This document shows positions 46,497-58,779 of a stretch of DNA of 64,000 nucleotides, piece by piece. Numbering within the stretch: the first letter of the stretch is position 1; every line of letters starts with the position of its first letter. Below the pieces are notes generated by a model. It made no database searches. It saw only the letters and a program-made list of their open reading frames with translations, and was not told the DNA's origin. The position numbers were made by a program, and so were the translations under genes. The DNA is from Hyaloperonospora brassicae. Taxonomy: Eukaryota; Oomycota; Peronosporomycetes; Peronosporales; Peronosporaceae. The stretch lies in assembly GCA_947650285.1 (NCBI GenBank), contig CANTFL010001264.1, forward strand, positions 186,001 to 250,000, in the 5' to 3' direction.

Positions 46497-47462
46497 GTGA
46501 GCACGAAGCGCACTGAAAGACAAAACAAAGAGTCAGCAGAGAACTTCCTGCTGACTCGAGAGGCGGTAGTCCGTTTCGTTCAGGACTCCAACGCAAATGC
46601 GGTGGACCGCCAGAAACGGAACGCAGACAAGAATGAAGGAGCAAATGTTTTTTCATTTAAAGTTAATGACCTAGTGCTGCTGTCTACGGTAAACTTACCT
46701 GGACATGCAGTCACTAGTAAACTACTGCCGGAGTACATTGGGCCATTTCGAGTGTTGCATCGCAAGGGCAATGCATACACACTCGAATTGCCACATAGGA
46801 TGCGCACGCATCCTAAGTTTTACGCGGGGCGACTCAGGCCATACTGTCAGTACGAGCCCTTATCTTCCGATGAAGATATCCCCACTGTTCAAGAACATCC
46901 ATCAAGTTCTTGCGTTCGCGCTCCAGACGATCCGTCTGGTCGCGCAGATATGATACCTCGGAACTCAACCGAGATATCTCCCCGCGAGCTGTCACCAGCT
47001 CGCTGTAAAGGGAGCGGACATCCCGCTCGACCTGAAGCTGCGCTGTGGCGTAATCGGCGCGGTCTCTCGCCCGATCAGCCTCGCGATCCTCGCGGTTCAT
47101 CCGCACGGTATCAGTCAAAGCGTAGCGCCGGTCGCGCTCGTGCCTCAAGTCATCGCGCAATTCATCGATTGCGCGATCCATCTCGTAAGGGTCGAGATGG
47201 TGAGCATGGGGCTCTGGAGGAGGTCTTTCCTCCTCCACGACATTCTTTGGTGGATTCTCACTGTGGTCAACGCTTCCTAGTGGAGCGTATCTTGAAACAC
47301 CGTTACGATTCAGGATCAAGGACGAGCTACCTCGTCCAGTGGAGGGGGTATCCACCCTCTTGGAACAGCTGGGAGCCTCGCTCTCAGCTGTTGATGGACG
47401 TTGAAGGTCTCGTCCGCCAGTATGACGAGACTCATCCGATTGGTCCGAGGGACCATCGGTAA
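46497..47462 (+). pseudogene. Gypsy B integrase C-terminus and chromodomain
   Basis: 321 residues: VNDLVLLS.VNLPG, YIGPFRVLHRKG, the Pro/Arg/Ser linker and the chromodomain FLVERILKHR ... [10 protein letters not shown] ... [10 protein letters not shown]. It differs from copy A by only a handful of residues. It overlaps the antisense coiled-coil frame (46834-47517, minus). Confidence 0.88.
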
Positions 47463-48437
47463 ACACGCGCCCTAGGCGCTTGTAGACGGATTGCAAGTTT
47501 GCAATCGCGTCACGCATCTCAGCCGAGATGTGTGCCCTTCCCCAGGGCTAATTGAGGGAATAAACATCCCTCTGCGCACGTTGCGAGTTGTCAGCACAAC
47601 TCGCACAAGGGCCTCCCCAAGTGAGGCATGGAATGCCGGCCTCACTTGATAAACGATGCAACCGGTACCTGGAACCGGTTGGCGTTCGCTTTTCGAACCT
47701 GAAGCGTGTCGCCTCAAGCTTCTTAAGCTACCCTTCTCGTCCAAAATTCTTTACGTTTTGAACGAACGCGTTCCACGCTGCCAAAAGCGAGTTTTTGTCA
47801 CGCTTTTGGTTGCAGTTGTACCATCAATGTCTACGAAAGACATCGAGATAAAAGTATTCCTCAGCGCGAAAGTATCCCGCGCTGGAATCCAAGCCGTGAA
47901 GCTCAGTCGCATCGAATAAGGGTATTCGACGGTGTTGGCTTGTCTCGTGAGACAATCCATTGATGATCCGTTCAGGCAAACGCCACGGCTTCAGATCATC
48001 ACGCTTCACAGTGGTACCCTTGTCGGTACCACGGATGTCAGTATGACGATGGCTTGCACCATCGTCAAGGGCTCGTGCGAAGGATCACAAGCTGATCGCG
48101 GTGATGAGCAATCATACTCATCATCAGATTCATCATCACTTCCGAACAGACTGTGTTGCAACTCACGAGTCCGTTCGTTCGGCAGTGACCTTGGTGAATA
48201 CTGAGGCGTCGCCGGTGATCGAGACGCCTCTGCAGCATTGCCCGAGTCAGATACGTTTGACTCTCCAGAGTAGATGACCTCAATGTCGGGGTCATCATGC
48301 GCACGCGGTGCTGTACCGCGTTCACCTGCAGCACCTGTGGCTGCAGGCGAAGAACGAGCAGCAGACGACGAATAGTCTGCCGCAGAAGCTGGCACAGGCA
48401 CATACTCTGTGTGCCTTGAGTCACCCCGCATAGACAT
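46834..48437 (-). pseudogene. Antisense accessory reading frame, copy B
   Basis: Counterpart of 21786-23390. Start ATG at 48437; a one-base deletion near 48075 relative to copy A shifts the frame. The three internal stops of copy A are present at the matching places. The coiled-coil part (47517-46834) is open for 227 codons and matches copy A with few substitutions. Confidence 0.5.
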
Positions 48438-48572
48438 GTTAGCTATGCGAGGTCAGGTTGAGTTATGAACGGAACTGACCCAACAAGTGCTCCCTGTCCC
48501 AATGGCGCCCAACGGGTGGCCGCCATAATTTTCGATAGTCACACAGTGACTATCAGTTAAGCGGGGGGGTGA

Positions 48573-48963
48573 TGTAACGGGGCAGCCCGTTACATGGAGT
48601 TGTCACTTTAAAGAAAGTGACAACAAAGAATATTAAGTGAATATTCTTTGAACAATATCACCGATAATGGTGATATTGGTGAAGCGACCAAATGGTCTGC
48701 TCATTGGTTGATATTTTGATGATATCAACCCACCAATCGCCGCAGGACGCGCGCAATGAGTGGTGACGAGACGTCAATATACACTCAGTTATATTAGCAT
48801 AATTAAGTCAGGTTAAACAGAGAGATGGTAGCAAAAAGACTTAATTATATTAATACAACTGTTTTACTTTTCCCCTATCTACGCTTCCTCGCTTGCCTCG
48901 TGTACGTCTGTCGGGGCACCTCAACCCTTGCGTTAAGTTCACGCAAGGGTGTGCCACGTTACA
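48573..48963 (+). repeat. 3' LTR of Gypsy copy B
   Basis: 391 bp, starting TGTAACGG and ending CACGTTACA. It retains the terminal GTAACGGG/CCCGTTAC hairpin at the left end; a C-to-A change (GCCACG) breaks the outer pairing at the right end. Confidence 0.93.
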
Positions 48964-50146
48964 ATCTGGGGACTTTACAATTGTGTTATCGCTTTTATTT
49001 TGGCCAAAAATACAACAAATGATGTTGTGATCGGGCATGTTGGTCCGAAGAATATGAGTTGTTCAACCACGTTGACGAGTATTTCTTTGCCAATTATCGT
49101 GTGGTAGCGTTAGGTGGCAAATGTCATTAGTCGGCGCGGTACATATCCTCTATCCGCAGACCCAAGTCACCACCAGAACGCCCGCTACAAACGTTTCGGA
49201 CGAACACACTTGGTTTGAATTTGATTCGATATATCGTTTATGAGAAAAGGATGTAGCGGTGGAGACTGATGCTCATCATCCATGGTCAATAAATCAGAAT
49301 TGACGAAGTATCTACAAACTACTAATAAAGAAAGCCATGGAATTAGCGGAGAGCAAAGTATCAGTTTGTAATTTTGCATGCACATGTATCTATTGACTTT
49401 CAAACCAATTAATCTGATACATGTTACTGTTAGGGATGCGTATATATTTTTCCGGTATTGTATCGATCTATGCACGTGCACATTTTGTGCACCGCACTCG
49501 GTACATGATAAGTCGGTAGCAGTCCGCTTACACTACGTTCATTTTGGTCGAATTTGCCTTATTTCACAATGCGTCAAATGCACTTATGTGACATAGTGCA
49601 GTATACCTTGCAAAATAATACATTGACGTTGCTCCGAGATCAGCGTGATTTCGATCTCGGAACATAATTGCGGATAAGAGATTCCTCACAATCGTCTGTT
49701 TTCGACCGTTACTTTTTGTGACCCGAGTACCGGTTGTGCGTTCGCGATAATTTTGCTAACATGTTTTACCATGCGCAATAGCAACATTACGGCGACCATG
49801 TAGCCTACCTAAAACATACTGGTTGGTCCATAATTCATAGCGCTCACAATTTATTCTTTATTGTGTGTGGGAGGATGCTTACCCTCTTCCAAGAGGATGT
49901 ATGAAGTGTGTAATGGCATAGCAATTTGTGTTCATTATTGACACAAGCGCTAGTCTTGGCAACGTTAAATAAGACATCGTATGCTGTTCTATAGTCCATA
50001 AAAATTGAAAATGTGTGTTACGACGAAACGTGATTGCTTAAGAGACCTCTATTAGCGATTAAAATTACTGAGAAGCTCATCATCTTTTACATATGATACC
50101 AAAAAGTTGTCGGTGTTGCAATCTCTCTACAGTTAATATTTCAGCT
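48964..50146. other. AT-rich spacer
   Basis: No recognisable gene. It lies between copy B and the first solo LTR. Short frames only. Confidence 0.45.
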
Positions 50147-50582
50147 TGTAACGGGGCACCGACAACTACGTACTGGTCTCCCAGTATGGAGTTAACTTTC
50201 ACTGACAACAGTAAAGGTCAGTGCCCTGCTATGTATTTACACTATACAGAGGAAGGTAAACGAATAAGGTGAACGCTAGTCGTAGTAAAAGTAAAATTGT
50301 TATTAAATGTAAGTAAGTCCTATAACTCTTATTCTTGTTTGTCCTAACTTAAATTTATCAATATAACTAAACGTATGATGACGTCTACTCACCACCCATT
50401 GCGCGCGTCTACCAGCGATTGGTGAGATGATACAGTCACAATATCAACCAATGAGTAGACCATTCGGTAATCCCAACAATATCACTATACTTAGTAATAT
50501 TGTTTAAAGAAAATTCAACGTAATATTCTTTGTTGCCGTTTTGCCACAATAGTAACCTTATGTAACGGGCTACTCCGTTACA
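50147..50582 (-). repeat. Solo LTR, Gypsy-related
   Basis: 436 bp, TGTAACGG to CGTTACA, flanked by CAGCT (50142-50146 and 50583-50587). It shares blocks with the copy A/B LTRs (GTAAAA purine block, TTGCGCGCG..AGCGATTGGTGAG at 50399-50425, ATGAGTAGACC, terminal GTAACGGG..CCGTTAC) but is otherwise diverged. No internal region adjoins it, so it arose by LTR-LTR recombination. Confidence 0.88.
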
Positions 50583-53500
50583 CAGCTAGTACTGTGTTCC
50601 TGAAAACACCAGGTGGTTATAACTTGACACACAATGATATATATTACCCAAATTAGCTCCGTCTGGCTACAAAAGACTTGCCTTACACTTAGCACGTTTC
50701 CGACTAAGCTTTGCCAGCATACGGTTGCAGCTAATCTGCGAACCGACACCTTCGTTAGTCCACTCATCCCATTCTGATATCTGTCGTTTCTTTTGTCCCT
50801 TGTTTCAATCATTTCAACCAATGGTAAACGGACTCGAGATGATCCAATGACTTCAAGTTAAAAACATATCACTATAGACTCCTGGACAACGAGAGAATTT
50901 AAGCACCAGTGGGAGTATGGCGTACATGGTCCAATTTCAGCGCTCACTGTCAGTTATCTAACAAATGGGAGAAAGTATGTGATGACCTTCAGGCACGATC
51001 CCTCTTGTTTGAAGCACACCTGCGGTCTCACAATTTTGATGATCAGACTCTGGCACAACGCCAATTCACTTAATTACGACAGATCTGAAAATTCAGCCTT
51101 CAAAATTCACAAAAAGTGGTTGCCGAGTATTTAAGGTAATACGAGGACCGGATCGACGGTTGAGTAAAAGCGGACGAATAGCAACGCGCAGCGCAATGTC
51201 AATCTACGATATAAGCCTAGCTCAACAGAATTGGCTCAAACAATTACCAAATATGACAGAATATCTAGTCTGGACTCGCCAACGAAACAGGTTCTATGCG
51301 GGGTGGGAAGAGGACGACAAAACATGAGAAATGAAACCTGTCGAGGAGGTGTCGATGCCAAGTCTTACTTACTAGATGTTGTGCGTAAAGCTCAGCTCTC
51401 GGAGGCAAACAATTTGGACATGAGAGCGCTAACCCCACCACGGAACAAGATGATTCTGCGTGCGTATGTCGGTAAAGTGTCTTTGCATTCTTTCACACCG
51501 GAGGTTTTTCCTTGCATTTTTTGCTTTAAAGAAGATGGAGAAGCGGCCGAATGTGCGTGTGAGCGTAATCAGCATATCTAAGAACGATGTATCACACAAA
51601 TCTTTAGGCCGTTAAGTATATGGAAGTTCACCATACAGCTGCGATAGACAAAATAAGGAGCACTACCTCAGTTTTGCATTTTCATATCAGTATTATTCTT
51701 ATTAGCAAATATAATAATGCGAAGGGAGAGTTTTCATGTTGCCCGATTTTATACGTATGGAGAAGGGGTCCGTAGATGCGTTGTACCTTGAGCTTAACTT
51801 GCTTACCCTTCAGGTGCGCTGAATTGAGCCCTTAATAATGGATCGAAAAAGATCTATCTTACTTTGAGTATGGTGTATCTACGGCGATCAACGCGTAGGT
51901 AAATTCACACATCAATCTGGAATGTGCTTGAATGTGTCGATTTAGATCGATCCGCTTCCGTACGTACTACCAATGAAACATATATCTTGTCCACTCGAAA
52001 TGATCTTCTCACCTCTCAAGTCATATTACAAACATTAATTTCCGAGATCGGTCTTGTTATCTTGTTGGTCGATGTACATCAATCTATATATCCAAATAGA
52101 TGTTGTTGTGTACCCTTTCGTATTTGGCCGCTTTACGTCTTTCTTTCCTCTTTCTTGTCTTGAAACTTAAATCATTCTTGCGATACTCATCGTTAGCATG
52201 ATCGCTTATGTCATTTTTTTGTTAAGTACTTGTATCTGCGTCCGGTCGCAGCTCGTGTTGTTAGCGATTGCTCTTGATACCTCTGGCCCAACACTCCAGT
52301 GATTAAGTTTTTCCTATGCATGATTCGTGTCGACTCGGTCGTTGGAAAGACAAAACGGCGATGTCTATCCATGCAAGATGCTTGTTGATGCGAGGGGAAC
52401 CGAGTTTACACTATGTTTATTAACAAACTAGCTTATTACTAGGCCTGTAGTCAAGCCATTCCAATCTTGCAGCATGTTTATGAAGATAATTTGAGATATT
52501 GAGATATTGATTTCGTGATATTGAATATTCATTTATCTCCTTGTGGGTCACGTGTAGCTGACCGTGTATCGTAATTCAACATTGACACTACTATGGTGTA
52601 TCATGTGGAACTTAAGCATGGTTAAAAAACTTTTTTCGAACCACATTTTACGCCGATTTTTATTGTATCCAACTATCTGTACAACGTCATCTAGGCCGTT
52701 TCCACAGGATCTGATAATCTTGTTTGTCACGGATTCCTTCTGCGATCGTCAACAGCTATACACAGTATCAGCAGGCCATTTTATCATACACGTACCCATT
52801 CTCGATAAAGAAGACGACAAATTGTGTCCTCCACATCGCCTATACCGTAAATTAATCGATTTCTAGACCATCATTAGTCATTTAATCGACAATGAATCGC
52901 GTATATTTTATTCCGATCAATCGTCCAAAAATATGATATATCTGCGATGATAGTTCCGCCTGGAGTTTAGCCGTTTTTGTGGTTCTACATTGTCCCAGGT
53001 CGACTTTTACGGTTTGACGTTCATGGTATACCGCCAGACTAGCCGTACACATTCATGACTTTTTGAACTCCATCAACGTAAAAATACCGAATATGTATCT
53101 TCATTTCTGTATAAAAGTTCCATCGTCATATTTAATAATTCAGCCCTTGTCATATGACCGTTCTGTCTGAACCAATATATCAATTCATCCTAATCGACTT
53201 CCATAAATTGATGTTAAATAATTTTCTTAGGTCAAAGTTTTCAGATGTCTCTCTTGATATTTACATCTTGCTGTTCAATTAATGTCATTAGTAAAGAGGA
53301 CTAGATTGACCGACGTAGCGCATCGATTTAAAATATATGTATTAAATATACGAGACATTGATACATCAATTTGTCTTTTGATCTCCCGGATTTGCCTTCC
53401 TATGCAACACTTATTTCAAGGCTTAAGTATTTGCGACCTAAATTTCCTGCCAACCAGAATACGCACGAAGACCTGATGAATTCTATCTCACGGCTGGCAC

Positions 53501-56500
53501 TGACAGCATCGTATTATGCCCATGCCACTGCTGTCTCCACGAAAGAAGTTGATGTACTCCGACCAGGTATTTTTATATTCCATATCGCAGGAAGATACAT
53601 TTTCCTCATTGAAACAGGAGGTCAAAGCCCTCGCACATCGATTTCTTGCTTGGACTCTCCAACACTAACTGTATAATATTTACAAGTCTGATAGCTACAA
53701 ATCGATACAAATTCGCTGTTAAATGAAGAAAATCACACAAGCTTGGCTTCGTTACGGAAATGAATGGTCACCACCTACATATATTTATGAGACAGATCGA
53801 TATGTATTAAGACATTCGTATATAGATAGAGAAGCACTATAACTTCTTGAACCATTAGAAAGATGATATCCATTCAGCACTTGCACCAAAAGGCTTTAGT
53901 GTAACTTGCGACGCCATTGCTGTTCACCACACTGTGGACCTTATCAGTCATCGCGTTGGCTCGCAACTTTGGATACAAAATCACATAGGGAGAGATGAAA
54001 TGGGGAACGTATGGCAGATTCGATTAAGATTGTGGTCTCGTACCTCTAGTTTACAGTTCAAATTTTGATCCATTGTATCTTCGCTGTTTTTGATCAAATT
54101 AAAAGCAAACTTATATTCACCTAATTTTAAAGATTGAAGGGGTTTCGCCGATGACATGACAGTATACCTTGGATCTCCGTATCATATGGTGGAAGCGGCC
54201 GTTTCTACCCAAAAAATTAGGATGTATTTGGAACGCTGGTATACGTGGAGAAGATAAAGGCTATATCATTGCAAAAACGAGATTTATATTGATAGGCTTA
54301 TTTACTAAAGCCGAGTGTATATTGACGGGATTGGGCATTCGATTAGGAATCGGGAACAAGTAGATAGCCTTTTATAAATTTGAAGAGATCGAAGTCGATG
54401 CAATATTGAGAAAGAAAAGTGAGTAAACGTTTGAAACTTAGCTGATACCGCAATATGCATCTACGGGGGTATTTCTTGGCCTTCTGTATGTAAAGTTATT
54501 CTTGATTAGTCACTCCGACGATGCAATAGATGACCTCTTTTCTCAAAAATTGCTTACGATATGACCTACAAACCTTCGACGAGCGTCATTAAACACGTGT
54601 TGCCGAGGCGGTCTCAAATTCCAAGCAACCCCAACTTTTCATATGCTTCTGGATCGACAATCTTCAATATTAATAGTCGCAACCGTCACGATATTAGGAT
54701 GAGAACCTGGTTTATCTTTCAACCATCTGGCACTCGACGTTTTCCCTATAATAGCGAACGATTATTGCAGTCACACAGATAACACCTTTTCTATTTTCAA
54801 TGCACCTGAGCCTCATTATATGCAAGCGCGATATTTCAGTCGCTTGGTAGGGTGGCGATTGATCGCTCAATGATGCAAACATTGTTGTCATTAGATATTG
54901 CTCGTATGGTTGAGCTATGTTTAATCGCGAAAGCATCCATAGGCTAGAAGAGGCTTAGAGGAGAACATGTGAAGTCAGATTTCATTGGCCTGATTGGTAT
55001 TGTACCACATACATATTTTGTTTCAGTAAATAAATATGATGCATGCTACACAGAGTATTTTCCGTATGCCCCCATTATAGATAAAAAATTTAATCGGCGT
55101 GATAATTTCGACACTCGACTTTAGTCGTGCTAGGCTTCATTTGCACTAATAGTGACCCGGTAAAAAAGTACAATCAGGGTATAGTCACCAAGATCTTGCA
55201 TTTTCGACTTTTTGTCGGCGTATACGGCTATAAAACGTCCAGTTCTTTTCTGCGTATTACTTAATATATTAAAAATTAGCTTATACGGGCCTGCGAATCG
55301 TATAACCAATATATATATACATATTATCATACTATAAATATCTACATTCAAAAATTGATATGAACTATGGATTTGCTAGAGCTTCATGTTTTCAACTTTT
55401 TCTGAGCATATTTTAATCGAACGAGTAACGGAAGATTTTGATCAGTGGGCATCTATCATATCGCCGAAAAAATTCAATAAAATGTCCGGAGATACACTGT
55501 TGGGTGTGATCGCGAATGCATTTGATTTCTCGAAGCAAATGTGTTGACTTGATAACGTGCACATTCAGTCAGTATTTGTTTATACGCAATGGATCAGATC
55601 GTAGTGTTATGGTCTTACGGCACCGACGGACCTTGTTCGCGGCAATTATTCAACACGAAGTCTCACAATCATCCCATCTCTATAGACGATTCGAAGATAC
55701 AGGTTGGGATGTGTCATAAAAGGAGGATGAAGACAAAATATACACGGTTCTAGACGATACTATATAGAGGGATTTATACTGTATACGCTTCTTTAGACAT
55801 GTGAGAAAATGATTCCACGTAATTAAGTCAAGCGCCATCAATGGCTGGGATATGACCCACCTGCGCCCGATATATATATTTACAATGCTTATTCTTTTTA
55901 CGTCTTATCATAAATGCTCAAAAGCAATGATAATATGAAGCACATTTCTCGTCCGTTGTAGTAGGTATGGATCGACGAATCATAGGCTACAGCATATCGA
56001 TTTCTGGGGATGAAGCTAAACCCGAGACCAACCGTGGTATCGACGGTCACTACGTATCTTTTATCTCACTTTAAACTATCACACATTGAAAAAAATAGCT
56101 CGGACAGACATTATACGTGCAACCTATAACGTGAAAGCTCAAAATCACCAGCTGATACAGGCGAAATGAAGAATAAGGTGCTGATATGAAGAGATACCTA
56201 TATTATGTACAGACACAGCGCCATACTCTAGTTTTAGGATGGATAGAGTAAACCCCCGTTTTCACAGAATAGTAGATATATATACATGCTCGACAGATCA
56301 GGTGCTATAATGATTTCTAGATTATGTGTTTATGACACTGACAGGGCCGCAAAACGTATATCTATGTGGGGATGGCATACACTCGTATGTATAAAATTAT
56401 GAATGATGTATAAATGAAAGAAGAACCATCACAAATGACAGTGCAGTCCTAAGGGGACTGCTTGTAGGTCCACATAAACTGTATTTACAATCTACTCGGG

Positions 56501-58564
56501 CTGAGTGAAGTTAAAGCTACCAATATCGTCATTTGACTCAAGTCCTGATTATAAATCAATGCTTATCACACTATCAAAATGATGAAGAACTATATCACGC
56601 TCTCGCTGTCGAATATAGCATATGAATACGACACCCTACCACCTCCTTCTAAAAAAAGTTACAAATGCCTTGGCCAACATTGATCATCATAAGAAAATAT
56701 TTTGGCAACTATGCCAGCCAATATATAACCCTCACCGAAAGATAACGGGTTGAGTCCCAACTCTTCGTATCGCAACTCCAAAAGATTGAAGATGTTAAGT
56801 AGTCGCTCTACCGTTTATTATTTGCCGAGAGGAAAATGGTCTATGGTTGATTCCACGAGGAGATTACGAGACGAATGTCACTTACCGAGAATCGAGTATC
56901 CAAGGCGCAACTCTACAAATTTTTTTTACTTATAAAAAGTTAATTTCCGACAGTTCAAAGATGGACAGTATTTGTCGTCATATGCATATAGAAGATTATG
57001 GAATAAGGAAATAGCGCTGCAAAAGCGACTACCAAAAAGAAGAATATAAGGCCGATTATACAGTTTAAAAATATATAAATCGAAGTATGGTAACTTATGC
57101 CTACCGTCGAACTATTAGAACATACATTGTCGATGTTTTATATTGTAGTTTACAGTAGGGTTTTGGTCCAGGATGTTTAATTTGTGGTCAGCAAGTGAAG
57201 AAGTTTCGTCGATTAAGAGCCGGCAAACCTAATAGAAGGTTTCTTTTAAGTATGGTCGATATGACACCCCAGTTACATCGATAGAAGGAAAAATTAAGAC
57301 CTAGCTATTGATGAGCCGGTGAGTCTCAGAAAGGACATCGTTATTATGCTAGTTGGAAAATACTGCGTTATAAACCATTACAAGAGCGTAACGCGTCGGT
57401 ATTCACACTTTGATTTAAGCTCGCAGGATTGTAAGAAAATATATCTGTTGATCTCAGACAGACATCTTAAACTGTTTGCAAGTATTCAAGTGGTTGACAT
57501 AATATGTACACACGGGTGGGGCACACCTCGATGTATATTTTTTTCTAGACGTATCAGCCCATTTCGCTGACTTCACTCGGCGGTCGTTTATTTGTGTGTT
57601 AGGGATTGATATGTTTTCTGAAAAGCTACAATAGCGTAGAAATAACGAGATAAAGTTGAACAAAATAGGAAGATAAGGGCGCTCGAAAGATATATATGCA
57701 TATATCTCAATAATTCCGCATAACAGCGCGATTGCATTGTCTGGGGTTAAATATTATATAATCGAAGAGAATGGGGGACATTGTTTGTGTAGACAAAAAG
57801 ACTTGCCCGTAAAAAGCAACCTTTGACAAAATCATGGCCTTGTATTGCGTCGGTGATAAAGCTCTTCGAAAGGAGATGGCAAGCGCCATTTATGGTCAAC
57901 TATATATAAATGCGCAAGGGTATAAACCGTCAAAATGAAAATGCAAAAAGAAGTTGATGTTGTCCTTCTTTACAATTGATGTAGTTCTGACCAACGCTAC
58001 TTCTAATGATTTTACTGGCACTTATGAACGTAAATCATAAGCTTAAATATTAAGCGACAGCTGGCGAGGCGCTAATTTGTTATTGTCAAAGTGACGGAAT
58101 AAACCACATAAACGAAGAGATTGAGCCTGCACTTGATTTTATCACATAACTATAAATAGTGTTAATCAGGTGCCGGCCGTGTGGTGAGAGGCGATAACGG
58201 CAGACTTGATCATCCCCAATGCATAGGTCACATTAGTTAAAGTAAGATACTTACTTCGTAGCTCGAATTTAATATATGTGATGATACATGGTGTTGGTAT
58301 GTTGAGTATGAATAGATATTAAAGAATTTTAACTGATCAGTCGGCAGTGATATCAGTTGTCCTCTATCTTCGTAAGGTAAATTCATAGCTCGCCACTAAG
58401 CAAAATCATGGTCAAAAGTGATTATAAAGAAGATCTTTTCGCGTATGAGTTGCTTCACTTATTGATGAATTTACGCAAGGTCGGCTTGCCTGTCACATTT
58501 GTGACACAGAGCGGCAATTAATGAAAATTAGTTTCGTCGTAATTTGTGCTTAATGTTAGTTATA
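50583..58564. other. Long AT-rich block without recognisable genes
   Basis: About 8 kb. One 116-codon frame at 51231-51581 has mild coding flavour, with two Cys pairs near its end, but no motif I know. The rest is very AT-rich with only short frames. No LTR or inverted-repeat pair was found by eye. Probably decayed intergenic or transposon DNA. Confidence 0.45.
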
Positions 58565-58759
58565 GCGATTTTTTATTCACCACTCATTCTTTCGTTCACC
58601 AGCCTTCACCCCACAAATTAGGACTTCTGATTGGTCTAAGTGGCGAATCAGAACTTAATATTCAACGACTTCTCTGACCCCTAACAACAACCACCTCGCA
58701 CTACCATTTTGACCACCTTTCTTCTCTTTTAATCCACAATGAACAACCTTGCACCCCCT
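58565..58759 (+). repeat. Left terminal inverted repeat of the MULE
   Basis: 195 bp. Pairs with 60997-61189, with a handful of substitutions and small gaps. The inner part (from GTGGCGAATCAGAAC on) is the best conserved. Confidence 0.88.
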
Positions 58760-58779
58760 CAGTAGCTTGTAGACGCTTC

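Larger units (their letters stand above)
40988..48963 (+). mobile_element. Gypsy LTR retrotransposon with chromodomain, copy B
   Basis: Second copy of the same family, opposite orientation to copy A. LTRs at 40988-41379 and 48573-48963; target duplications ATCTG at 40983-40987 and 48964-48968. The LTRs differ from each other at about 16-18 positions (4-5%), more than in copy A, so this insertion is older. Gag-pol is colinear with copy A and nearly identical over most of its length, but with more private stops and shifts. A TGGTAGCACTTTG primer-site-like sequence starts at 41382. The purine tract AAGCGGGGGGGTGA precedes the 3' LTR at 48559-48572. Confidence 0.95.
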
